The notes beneath the pieces were generated by a model that searched no databases, was not told the DNA's origin, and saw only the letters and a program-made list of their open reading frames with translations. The position numbers and the translations under genes are program-made. From Legionella cincinnatiensis (lineage in GTDB: Bacteria; Pseudomonadota; Gammaproteobacteria; Legionellales; Legionellaceae): a stretch of DNA of 64,000 nucleotides. Location: assembly GCF_900452415.1 (NCBI RefSeq), contig NZ_UGNX01000001.1, forward strand, positions 2,666,001 through 2,730,000. The letters are read 5' to 3'. Shown here in pieces: positions 56,052-64,000 of the stretch. The first letter of the stretch is position 1. Each line of letters opens with the position of its first letter.

Positions 56052-56768
56052 ATGTCAAATCATATAATTACTGATGCACCTGAATCCCTAGACCAATTTC
56101 TTCATCAAGTAGATTTGAAGTATCGGCAATCTCTTACTTCAATTCCTTTATTCAACCCACAAAAAACAGGGGCATGGAATAAAGAGCAAAAGAAAATTTT
56201 TGCTTCAGTTTTTTATCATTTAAGAGGCCACTTTATCAATTTTCTTTGGTATATTGCTAATTTTTCCAATAACGAATTAACAAAAAAAATCATCCTTGAA
56301 AATATTCATGAAGAATTAGGAATGGGGAGTTGTTTTTCGCATGAGATGCTTTACGAACGTTTTGCTAAAGAATGTGGTGTAGACATTCATGATGAAATAG
56401 TTAATGAAACTCACTATATCGCTTTTGCGAAAAATTTTAATAAATCTCATCTGCAATGGTTATCAGTACATGATGAAGACGAAAGAATCTCTGCTTTTGC
56501 CGCCTACGAGCGGCTTGATAATATAGACTATCCTTATTTAATGAAAATGGCTGACTCAATTCAATTAAGTCAGCATGCAAAAACATTTTTTAGAATACAT
56601 ACTCATGTAACACACTTTGATTCGACACTTAGCTTAATTCTACCTATTTGGGAAAAAACACCTGATAAAATAGTCACATCATTTGACTTCATCTACAATC
56701 ACCAACAACAGATGTGGAATAATTTATCCAATTATATGTGCTCCTTAGCTTCATTAGAGGCCATTTAG
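56052..56768 (+). CDS. heme-oxygenase-like diiron/iron redox enzyme family protein
   Basis: 238 residues from ATG 56052 (MSNHIITDAPES), though no strong SD is visible; the frame stays open 26 codons further upstream. All-helical, TenA/PqqC-like fold. Candidate iron ligands: ILENIHEELGMGSCFSHEMLY (Glu, His, Glu, His) near residues 94-114, and the C-terminal FFRIHTHVTHFDST. Family members include CADD, UndA and SznF-type oxidases; the substrate cannot be told. It is divergent from the GS-like gene, so an amine-related role is possible but speculative. Confidence 0.75.
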   Translation: MSNHIITDAPESLDQFLHQVDLKYRQSLTSIPLFNPQKTGAWNKEQKKIFASVFYHLRGHFINFLWYIANFSNNELTKKIILENIHEELGMGSCFSHEMLYERFAKECGVDIHDEIVNETHYIAFAKNFNKSHLQWLSVHDEDERISAFAAYERLDNIDYPYLMKMADSIQLSQHAKTFFRIHTHVTHFDSTLSLILPIWEKTPDKIVTSFDFIYNHQQQMWNNLSNYMCSLASLEAI

Positions 56769-56786
56769 AAGAGATGGTTGAGAGGA

Positions 56787-56819
56787 GGTGACGTCTCTTT
56801 ATAGGCAAATAACGTCACC
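56787..56819. terminator. hairpin after the diiron-protein gene
   Basis: GGTGACGT (56787-56794) pairs with ACGTCACC (56812-56819) around a 17-base loop, 19 bases after the stop codon. No T-run follows. A second small GGGG/CCCC hairpin is at 56918-56933, before the histidine-kinase 3' end. Either could end transcription. Confidence 0.4.
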
Positions 56820-56985
56820 CTCTGCATAAGCAGGGAGCTTCTTGAAGGTATACTGCAAAGTGAAGTTTCGAACGAGATTTATTGCTTTTTAGGTAAGAGG
56901 GTAAATCTGGACTGAGTGGGGCTTTTAGACCCCGTTTTCGTGGAAAGTGACGCTTAGGTAGTGAGGTATAGGAAGAGCGACGAGC

Positions 56986-58245
56986 CTAATCAATTTTAGG
57001 GAATTTTACAGTAAAATGAGCAAATTCGTTTAATTTTCCCTTACAAAAAATATCACCGCCTGCCTCTTGCATCAGTAACTTACAATAAGCTAGTCCTAAA
57101 CCCGTACCATTGTGACGTTCAGAATAGAAGCGTCCAAATATTTTTTCGAAATTTTTAGAGTATATTCCTCGAGCTGTATCCTTAACGTGAAGATAATTGA
57201 AATTATCTTTTCCTATACCAACTTCCAACCAAATAGAAATAATACCTTTACCTGTTTCTTCAATGTATTCAAGACTATTTTTTAATAAATTCCATAGGAG
57301 ATTCTTAAACGCTAACTCTTCTAACCAAATGGAGAAGTTATTCTCATAATTAACATGAATGAGCGATTTTTGAGTTTCTTTTAATGGGTAATCCTCAACA
57401 GCTCTTTCAATTAAATTATGGATTGGATAAATATTAAAATTACTTGTATTGAACTTATTATGACGTATATTACTTAACTGCATACTAATGATACGATTAC
57501 TTGTTTCTATCCCACGGGTAATCTTATTTAAACTTTCTTGTAAATCTTTTCGTATCTCTGAATTTTTAATTTTATTCAAAATAATTCCCTGTAATTCGGC
57601 TTGCAAATAAATACTGGCTAATGGGGTACGCAGATCATGTGCAATACTACTCGCCAACATCCGCATTCCTGAAAGACGACCTGCAATAATAATTTCTCTA
57701 TCCCGCGCGAACAAAACACCAATCACGACTGCGGCAATGCATGTCATCGATAGACTAAATAATGAAATAGTACCTGGTATATATTCCATAACGCGATGGG
57801 TTAGAGAATAAGAAAAAAATGCAAGCCCGCATCCTCCAAAAATGAGAATAAGAGATCCTAAAGCACTCGTTACCAATAAAAGAAAAAAAATAGCAGAAAC
57901 ACAATTCATTAACCACAACGTAGAACAATGATTGATAAGTGTTAAATAGCAAAAGAAATAAGGCAAACAAAATAATAAAACGAGATACCAAAAAATAGGT
58001 AACCATTTCAATAAGGAACGCGGCCAAAATCGATTTACAGCCAAACAGGCACAAAGAAAAGTAGCAATAAGCCGCAAGCAAAACTCTTCACTCAGTTGAA
58101 AACTTTCAAATTTCCAAAAAACACCAAATAACGGATAGTTGATCATCATCACAATGCCAAATAATGTAATTTGGTGACTTGCATCTTCTGTTTGTTTCGC
58201 CAGATATCGATAAACAATAAGTAAACTCTTTTTTAACCGCTTCAT
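56986..58245 (-). CDS. LqsS/CqsS-like sensor histidine kinase
   Basis: 419 residues. The N-terminal half has six hydrophobic segments (about 27-43, 56-70, 80-105, 110-128, 130-150 and 160-177), with LFGIVMMINYPLFGVFWKFES and CLPYFFCYLTLINHCSTLWLMN patterns like CqsS of Vibrio and LqsS/LqsT of Legionella. The kinase part has ASSIAHDLRTPLASIYLQA (phosphoacceptor His), NLLWNLLKNSLEY (N box), VKDTARGIYSKN (G1) and GTGLGLAYC (G2). It lacks a receiver domain. Alpha-hydroxyketone sensing is inferred from family likeness. No lqsA or lqsR is adjacent, so it looks orphan, as LqsT is. Confidence 0.78.
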   Translation of the reverse strand: MKRLKKSLLIVYRYLAKQTEDASHQITLFGIVMMINYPLFGVFWKFESFQLSEEFCLRLIATFLCACLAVNRFWPRSLLKWLPIFWYLVLLFCLPYFFCYLTLINHCSTLWLMNCVSAIFFLLLVTSALGSLILIFGGCGLAFFSYSLTHRVMEYIPGTISLFSLSMTCIAAVVIGVLFARDREIIIAGRLSGMRMLASSIAHDLRTPLASIYLQAELQGIILNKIKNSEIRKDLQESLNKITRGIETSNRIISMQLSNIRHNKFNTSNFNIYPIHNLIERAVEDYPLKETQKSLIHVNYENNFSIWLEELAFKNLLWNLLKNSLEYIEETGKGIISIWLEVGIGKDNFNYLHVKDTARGIYSKNFEKIFGRFYSERHNGTGLGLAYCKLLMQEAGGDIFCKGKLNEFAHFTVKFPKID

Positions 58246-58406
58246 CCATTACACTCATCTTTTTAACCCACTAAGAATAACATACTTCAGTTCCTTTTCT
58301 ATTCGCTTTTTATAGATGTAATTCATTTCTTCAAAATAAAAACACCCCTACTCTATCTCACATGATTTTGTTAAACTCACCATACTTTAATTAAAGCAAA
58401 ATGTTT

Positions 58407-60944
58407 ATGGCAACTTCTCATACCCCCATGATGCAGCAGTATTTACGCATCAAATCAGAATATCCAGATATGCTTTTACTTTATCGTATGGGGGATTTTT
58501 ATGAACTTTTTTTTGATGATGCGAAACGCGCCTCCCAGTTATTAGATCTTACTTTAACTCATCGTGGTCAATCTGCAGACAAGCCTATTCCTATGGCAGG
58601 TGTTCCTTATCATGCAATAGAGAACTATTTAGCCAGGCTCATCAAAAAGGGAGAATCAGTCGCCATTTGCGAACAAATAGGCGACCCAGCAACAAGTAAA
58701 GGACCTGTTGAACGACAAGTTACTCGTATTATTACTCCTGGTACAGTCGTTGATGAAGCCCTTTTAGATGCTAAGAAAGATAACTTACTTTTAGCGGTTC
58801 ATCAGCAAAAACAAAAAATTGGTCTAGCATGGGTAGATCTAAGTGGTGGTCGCTTTCATTTATTAGAACTCACTCAAAGTAATCAGCTTAGTGCGGAACT
58901 GACAAGACTACAACCCGCAGAATTGCTTTTACAAGAGAACTCTCCCTTAGAAGAATATTGTTCTAATTTTCCGGTTAAATTAAGGCCTGGTTGGGAGTTT
59001 CAATTTGAGAGTGCCAAAAAACTCTTATGCGAGCAATTTTCAGTAAATGATCTTTCTGCTTTTGGTGAGCACGACTACCCTACCGCTTTAGTAGCAGCAG
59101 GAACTTTATTGTCTTATTTGCACACCACACAAAAACAAGCTCTGCCTCACCTAACAACGATTACGCTTGAAAATACCCATGATTATTTACAACTCGATGC
59201 CGCAACACAAAAACATTTAGAATTATTTGAAAATATCAGCGGCAGTCAGGAAAACAGTTTAATTTCTATCTTAGATAAAACAGCCTGTTCCATGGGCAGT
59301 CGTTTACTAAAGCGCTGGCTTGGAAGACCGCTCAAACAACATGAACTTATCCAAGAACGCCAACAAGCTATTGAAGAAATTATTAAGTTACAACAAACCC
59401 CTGTATTCAATCATTTACTCAAGCAAATTTGTGATGTAGAACGAATTGTCTCCCGTATTGCTTTAAAATCGGCTCGTCCTCGTGATTTATTTGTCTTAAA
59501 TAACACTTTAGCGTTACTGCCAGAGCTTAGTACGGCGCTAGCAAACAACCAGAGTACACTTATAACCCAATTAAAAAAATATTTAAGGCCATTACCAGAG
59601 CTGCAAGAATTACTCTCCTCAGCAATCATTGAAAATCCACCCGTGTTAATTCGTGATGGTGGAGTCATTGCCGCAGGTTTTGATGAAGAACTCGATGAAT
59701 TAAGAATGTTAAGCACACGTGCTAATGAAAAATTAATTCATTTAGAACAACAAGAAAAACAGCAGACTGGTTTATCTACTTTGAAATTTGGTTTTAATAA
59801 CGTCCAGGGTTATTACATTGAGCTTTCTAAAACTCAAGCAGAAAAAGTGCCCCCACATTATCACCGAAAACAAACTTTAAAGAATGTAGAACGATATATC
59901 ACTCCAGAATTAAAACAATTTGAAGAAAAAGTATTATCAGCACAAGTTAAAGCATTAGCACGCGAAAAATGGCTTTATGAGCATTTACTCTTAGAAATTC
60001 AAAAAAATATCAATGAGCTAAGCCATCTAGCACAAACGTTAGCACAACTGGATGTACTGACAACGCTTGCCGAACGAGCACAAAGCTTCAATTGGTCTTG
60101 CCCAAAACTTATACCTAAATCACAAATTTCCATTAAGGCAGGTCGCCATCCTGTGATCGAATATTTGTTGCAAGAACGCTTTATTGCGAATGATTTATAT
60201 CTTGATCCATCACAAAACATCTTATTGATTACAGGGCCTAATATGGGGGGCAAATCAACCTATATGCGTCAAACTGCCCTAATTGTTCTTTTAGCACATA
60301 TCGGTAGTTTCGTCTCTGCTGCAGCTGTAACTTTAGGTCCAATAGACAGAATTTTTACACGTATTGGCGCAAGTGATGATTTAGCATCGGGGCACTCTAC
60401 ATTTATGGTAGAAATGACGGAAACAGCACAAATTTTGAGACAGGCTACACATCAAAGCTTAGTGCTAATTGATGAAATTGGCCGTGGCACAAGTACTTAT
60501 GATGGTATGGCTCTAGCTTATGCCAGTTGTACTTATCTGGCGACAACCATAAAAGCTTATACTTTATTTTCCACCCATTACTTTGAATTAACCAATCTAC
60601 CACAACAATGGCCTTGTATTCGCAATGTTCACTTACAGGCATCATTAGATACTGGACGTATTGTTTTTTTATATCGTGTTGAACCTGGTTATGCAAATCG
60701 AAGTTATGGCTTAGAAGTAGCAGAGCTTGCAGGCATACCTACTGAAGTTTTAAAAATTGCTCATGCACATCTCAAACAGATGCAAACAGACCTCCCCGCC
60801 TCTCAAGCACAACCAAAAATCCAAATGCATCCTCGCCCACCTATTCTACAAGAGCTCGCCCAACTTGATCCGGATCGTCTGACTGCTCGAGAAGCCCTTG
60901 ATTTAATTTACCGATTCAAAAACATGGAAACAATTGACATATAG
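58407..60944 (+). CDS. mutS: DNA mismatch repair protein MutS
   Basis: About 845 residues from ATG 58407; ATG 58401 (two codons earlier) is also possible, and no strong SD distinguishes them. Mismatch-binding Phe-x-Glu is in [14 protein letters not shown]. The C-terminal ATPase has [15 protein letters not shown] (Walker A), SHSTFMVEM-like [31 protein letters not shown] (Walker B) and [10 protein letters not shown]. Recognises base mismatches and recruits MutL. Not followed by recA here; recA is 9 kb away on the other strand. Confidence 0.98.
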   Translation: MATSHTPMMQQYLRIKSEYPDMLLLYRMGDFYELFFDDAKRASQLLDLTLTHRGQSADKPIPMAGVPYHAIENYLARLIKKGESVAICEQIGDPATSKGPVERQVTRIITPGTVVDEALLDAKKDNLLLAVHQQKQKIGLAWVDLSGGRFHLLELTQSNQLSAELTRLQPAELLLQENSPLEEYCSNFPVKLRPGWEFQFESAKKLLCEQFSVNDLSAFGEHDYPTALVAAGTLLSYLHTTQKQALPHLTTITLENTHDYLQLDAATQKHLELFENISGSQENSLISILDKTACSMGSRLLKRWLGRPLKQHELIQERQQAIEEIIKLQQTPVFNHLLKQICDVERIVSRIALKSARPRDLFVLNNTLALLPELSTALANNQSTLITQLKKYLRPLPELQELLSSAIIENPPVLIRDGGVIAAGFDEELDELRMLSTRANEKLIHLEQQEKQQTGLSTLKFGFNNVQGYYIELSKTQAEKVPPHYHRKQTLKNVERYITPELKQFEEKVLSAQVKALAREKWLYEHLLLEIQKNINELSHLAQTLAQLDVLTTLAERAQSFNWSCPKLIPKSQISIKAGRHPVIEYLLQERFIANDLYLDPSQNILLITGPNMGGKSTYMRQTALIVLLAHIGSFVSAAAVTLGPIDRIFTRIGASDDLASGHSTFMVEMTETAQILRQATHQSLVLIDEIGRGTSTYDGMALAYASCTYLATTIKAYTLFSTHYFELTNLPQQWPCIRNVHLQASLDTGRIVFLYRVEPGYANRSYGLEVAELAGIPTEVLKIAHAHLKQMQTDLPASQAQPKIQMHPRPPILQELAQLDPDRLTAREALDLIYRFKNMETIDI

Positions 60945-61010
60945 CTGTATATTCTTAGATTTTGTCTGCAAATTGGAGATATTTTTGGTGAAACAGGTAC
61001 CGAGACTATC

Positions 61011-62702
61011 GTGAAAAAACTCATCTCTCTGATACTCCTCATGACTTGTTTTGTACTCTTTGCCAAAGATAGTAGTGATCCAATATCTATTACACTTCAT
61101 GGGGTTTCCGGAAAAGTAGAGGCTAATGTTGAAAAACGTTTGCAGGAATTACAGAAATTAAAACCCCTTGCTCAATTCAGCTTAGAAGATTTACGAGAGC
61201 AAGTTCTACAAGCAATCCAACCCTTTGGCTATTTTAAGGCAGATGTTGTTATTCAAAGACCAACTGCACAAAATTTGATAGTTACCATCCATCCTGGCCC
61301 GCAAATCATGATTTCAAAAATCAGGATCGAGCTGGTAGGCGAAGGAGCACAAAATCCAGCACTACGTGAAGTAATAAAAAATGTACCTTTAATGCAGCAT
61401 ACTCCTCTTTTCACAGAACAATATGAACAAACTAAACTAAAGCTTATTGATACAGCAGAAAATCAGGGCTATTTACATGCCCGTTTTCAGAAAAATGAAA
61501 TTTTAATTGATGAAGAAAATTACACAGCAGAAATTACTCTGATTCTTGATACGGGCCAGCTTTATTATTTTGGACAAGTTCAATTTGATCCTACCTATAT
61601 TAATCCTAAGTTATTACATCGTTTTGTGCCTTTTCATCCAGGCCAAGTGTATTCAGCGGATCAGATACTTCAATTAAATAACGAGTTATCCAACAGTGGC
61701 TATTTTAGCTCTGTACTCGTGAAACCACAGATTTCAGAAAACTCCTCCGTTCCTATTCAAATCCATACTGAACCCGTGTCTAAATATTCTTATACTTTAG
61801 GTGCAGGCTATGGAACTGATACTGGTGTCCGTGGTCGAGCTGCTTTGCATGTAGTTCCAGTAAATCGCCAGGGACATAAATTTAATCTGTTAGCTCAGGG
61901 ATCTTTTGTACAAAATGCATTGCAAGCTCAATATGTTATTCCCGGCCAAAATCCTGTAACGGATCAATATACGCTTACCGGTAATTTTTCAAATTTAAAC
62001 TACAGTGCAGGTTATAGTAATTCATTTCTTGTATCACTTGCACAACAACATCGTGTAAAAAACTATCAACGTACTTTATCGCTCAACACCTTATACGAAG
62101 GTTTCCATTACGCCTTACAACATGATACAAAGCAATTTTTATTTTATCCTAAAGCAACTTTGACCTTTAGCAAAACAAAAGATCTTCTCTTTTCTCCTTC
62201 GGGTTATAACATCACCATTAACGGTCTTGCCGCTAATAAAATTGCTTTATCTACAATTAATTACGCTCAAACGTCATTGGATGCAAAGGCTGCGATACGA
62301 ATAGAACCCTGGCGTTTACGACTTTATGGGCATGCCATTCAAGGCTTTATTGCAATCAACAACATCGAGCAACAACCTTTATCGCTTGCATTACTTTTGG
62401 GGGGAACTGATAATTTAAAAGCCTATAGCTTTAACTCAATAGGACCAAGTAGAATAATTAGCTACGCGGGTTTTGAGATTCAAAAAGAAACGAAAAAAAA
62501 TTGGTATCTTGTTGTTTTTTATGATGCTGGTGCCATTTATAATCCGAATCCAATGAAAAGTTATTATGATGCAGGTGGTGGTTTGATGTGGGTTTCTCCC
62601 ATAGGCCCAATTAAAGTGGGGTTAGCTCAAGCCATCAATCATCGATGGCAACGTGATAGTAATAGTCCTCGATTAGTGATTAGTATGGGGCCCGATTTAT
62701 GA
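61011..62702 (+). CDS. tamA: autotransporter assembly outer-membrane protein TamA
   Basis: 563 residues; GTG start at 61011. Signal peptide LISLILLMTCFVLFA. Three N-terminal POTRA domains (about 25-255) precede a BamA/Omp85 beta-barrel (about 260-563), with the C-terminal signature GGGLMWVSPIGPIKVGLAQ and a final aromatic-poor MGPDL. Inserts beta-barrel proteins with TamB, or helps move lipids to the outer membrane. Overlaps tamB by four bases (ATGA), a strong sign they form one complex. Confidence 0.95.
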   Translation: MKKLISLILLMTCFVLFAKDSSDPISITLHGVSGKVEANVEKRLQELQKLKPLAQFSLEDLREQVLQAIQPFGYFKADVVIQRPTAQNLIVTIHPGPQIMISKIRIELVGEGAQNPALREVIKNVPLMQHTPLFTEQYEQTKLKLIDTAENQGYLHARFQKNEILIDEENYTAEITLILDTGQLYYFGQVQFDPTYINPKLLHRFVPFHPGQVYSADQILQLNNELSNSGYFSSVLVKPQISENSSVPIQIHTEPVSKYSYTLGAGYGTDTGVRGRAALHVVPVNRQGHKFNLLAQGSFVQNALQAQYVIPGQNPVTDQYTLTGNFSNLNYSAGYSNSFLVSLAQQHRVKNYQRTLSLNTLYEGFHYALQHDTKQFLFYPKATLTFSKTKDLLFSPSGYNITINGLAANKIALSTINYAQTSLDAKAAIRIEPWRLRLYGHAIQGFIAINNIEQQPLSLALLLGGTDNLKAYSFNSIGPSRIISYAGFEIQKETKKNWYLVVFYDAGAIYNPNPMKSYYDAGGGLMWVSPIGPIKVGLAQAINHRWQRDSNSPRLVISMGPDL

Positions 62703-64000
62703 TCCGAGTGCTCGTAAAAACATTAAATTTTACTCTTTCACTACTCCTCATACTGGGTTTAATTGTTGTTTTTTTATTTGCTACTACGCCAGGTTTAATA
62801 TGTATGATTCAATTAAGCCGCTTTTACATCCCCGGCACCCTGAAAATGCAACATGTTGAAGGCAGCCTAATCAATAATTTTACGGTAGGGGAAATCGAGT
62901 ATCAAAATAATTCGCTTAAAATAACAATAAAACAATTAAATGTTCAATGGAATCCTCATTCCTTGCAAGAAAATCAACGACTCACTGCTCAATGGCATGA
63001 TTTACAATGGGAAAATGAAAAAAAACCCCTAATAAAAAGCAAAAAAGGAACAGTAATTGCGACAGGGATCTTACCTAATCTACAAATGAATTTGAATGCC
63101 AAAGTTATGACAGCATTGAAGAGTGATTGGACCATGGACGCGAAAATTAACGGCACTATCCCCTGGCAATGGACTTTTGATGCGAGCCTAACACAACCTC
63201 AACCTTCATTATCTCAAGATATTGTTTTATACACCAACCTATCCACTAAAGGTAAAATCACAGCTAAAAATCAAGGGAATTTATTACTCACTATAAGCCC
63301 AGGTTTTTATCATGAACCGAATAACAACACTATTCCTGTACTTCACTTCAAAGGAGGAACAATAAAAGTCACACTTTCTCCTGCAAAACTTGAAGGCACA
63401 GGGATTTTAGTTGTTGATGAACATAAAAACTTAAACATGGAATTTCAATTACCTAAATTTGCTCTTAATACTGGCCTCTCTGATAATCAACCTATAAATG
63501 GCAAATTATCATTAGATATAAATTCATTAGACTTTTTAAACAAAATAAGTCCTGAAATGAATAAACTAAAGGGGCAATTGACCCTTGCATTAAACGTAAA
63601 AGGTACAGTGAAGAAAAGACAAATCGAAAGTCAATTAATACTTAGCAAAGCAAGTTTTTCTTTACCTAAGTTCGGACTCAACTTGGATACCTTAGAACTT
63701 AATGTTCATGGTACAGAAAAATCTTGGGAAGCCACTGGATCCATCATATCTGCTGGCCATCATCTAGCCCTTGCAGGAAAAGGTACATTAAGCAGTCAGT
63801 TTACCGGAGAGCTTACCCTAGAAGGTAATGATTTCCCCCTTATTAATACCAGTGAATATCAAATTCATATTTCTCCAAAACTTAGTCTTCATGTAACACC
63901 CACGATACGCGCACTCTCTGGCACTGTTCTAATTCCTTATGCTGAGATTAAGCCGCGAACTTTTCACAACAGTATTTCATTACCCGATGATGTAGTTTAT
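62699..64000 (+). CDS. tamB: translocation and assembly module protein TamB, N-terminal part
   Basis: 434 codons are seen and the frame is open at the window edge; full TamB proteins are over 1,000 residues. The N-terminus has one signal-anchor helix (TLSLLLILGLIVVFLFAT, with FATTPGL after it), then the characteristic PGTLKMQHVEGSLINNF segment. The last visible part carries LSGTVLIPYAEIKPR. Spans from the inner membrane to TamA in the outer membrane as a long beta-taco thought to transport phospholipids. Start ATG 62699 overlaps the tamA stop. Partial at the 3' end. Confidence 0.93.
   Translation, partial: MIRVLVKTLNFTLSLLLILGLIVVFLFATTPGLICMIQLSRFYIPGTLKMQHVEGSLINNFTVGEIEYQNNSLKITIKQLNVQWNPHSLQENQRLTAQWHDLQWENEKKPLIKSKKGTVIATGILPNLQMNLNAKVMTALKSDWTMDAKINGTIPWQWTFDASLTQPQPSLSQDIVLYTNLSTKGKITAKNQGNLLLTISPGFYHEPNNNTIPVLHFKGGTIKVTLSPAKLEGTGILVVDEHKNLNMEFQLPKFALNTGLSDNQPINGKLSLDINSLDFLNKISPEMNKLKGQLTLALNVKGTVKKRQIESQLILSKASFSLPKFGLNLDTLELNVHGTEKSWEATGSIISAGHHLALAGKGTLSSQFTGELTLEGNDFPLINTSEYQIHISPKLSLHVTPTIRALSGTVLIPYAEIKPRTFHNSISLPDDVVY

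Noticed and set aside
1-64000. CRISPR arrays, rRNA, tRNA, riboswitches
   Set aside because: No regularly spaced direct repeats, tRNA-like T-loop sequences or conserved riboswitch cores were recognised by eye. A tRNAscan, Infernal or CRISPR finder run would be decisive.

Overview
The window looks like chromosome of a Legionella species. It is AT-rich. It carries the pmrA/pmrB pair, a surE-nlpD-rpoS block, hmgA, an EnhA-type L,D-transpeptidase, an ankyrin-repeat protein and other eukaryotic-like or effector-like genes, scattered among housekeeping genes that match gammaproteobacterial families closely. An isolated fleN-fliA pair with no flagellar structural genes beside it resembles the remnant known from non-motile Legionella such as L. 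longbeachae. Species cannot be fixed from sequence reading alone. I saw no rRNA, tRNA or CRISPR array.

Layout. 0.2-7.8 kb: an envelope/regulatory block (PA3496-like protein, rlmJ, gloB, mltD-type transglycosylase, yciB, pmrAB, YkuD_2 L,D-transpeptidase). 7.9-20 kb: core genes (ruvA, ruvC, yebC, hmgA, VirK-like protein, rpoS, nlpD, surE, a lipoprotein, NAD-malic enzyme, chagasin-type inhibitor, ETF-ubiquinone oxidoreductase). 20.3-32.3 kb: an accessory island with an alpha/beta-hydrolase, a protein ending in a CaaX box (CMLM), an ankyrin protein, a secreted metallophosphoesterase, and a 4249-bp IS66-derived element that has split a guanine-deaminase-like gene in two. The element carries a HAD-like passenger gene. 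After it come an ICMT-family methyltransferase and two uncharacterised proteins. 32.5-38.5 kb: lysS, prfB with its programmed +1 frameshift, a cupin-like protein, fliA and fleN. 38.7-44.9 kb: a broken small secreted ORF, a DprE1/DprE2-like pair, a P-loop protein with recurring CVDP motifs, a GATase with a C-terminal tail, and a small membrane protein. 45-50.8 kb: mscL, alaS, recX, recA, pncC and a tiny lipoprotein. 50.9-56.8 kb: a possible gamma-glutamylation amine or amino-alcohol catabolic cluster (GATase, Fe-ADH, ALDH, glutamine-synthetase-like ligase) divergent from a heme-oxygenase-like diiron protein. 57-64 kb: a LqsS/CqsS-like histidine kinase, mutS, tamA and the start of tamB, which runs off the window.

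Intergenic space is littered with palindromic repeats. One family has TTAACGTGAGTT/AACTCACGTTAA termini, one has GTTCGATATAAA palindromes, and one consists of GC-rich REP-like hairpins. Starts were chosen by Shine-Dalgarno spacing and family N-termini, so several differ from the longest possible ORF. The two observations that most merit follow-up are the rearranged, cargo-bearing IS66 element with a perfect 8-bp target duplication, and the putative prenylated (CMLM) protein encoded divergently from the ankyrin gene.
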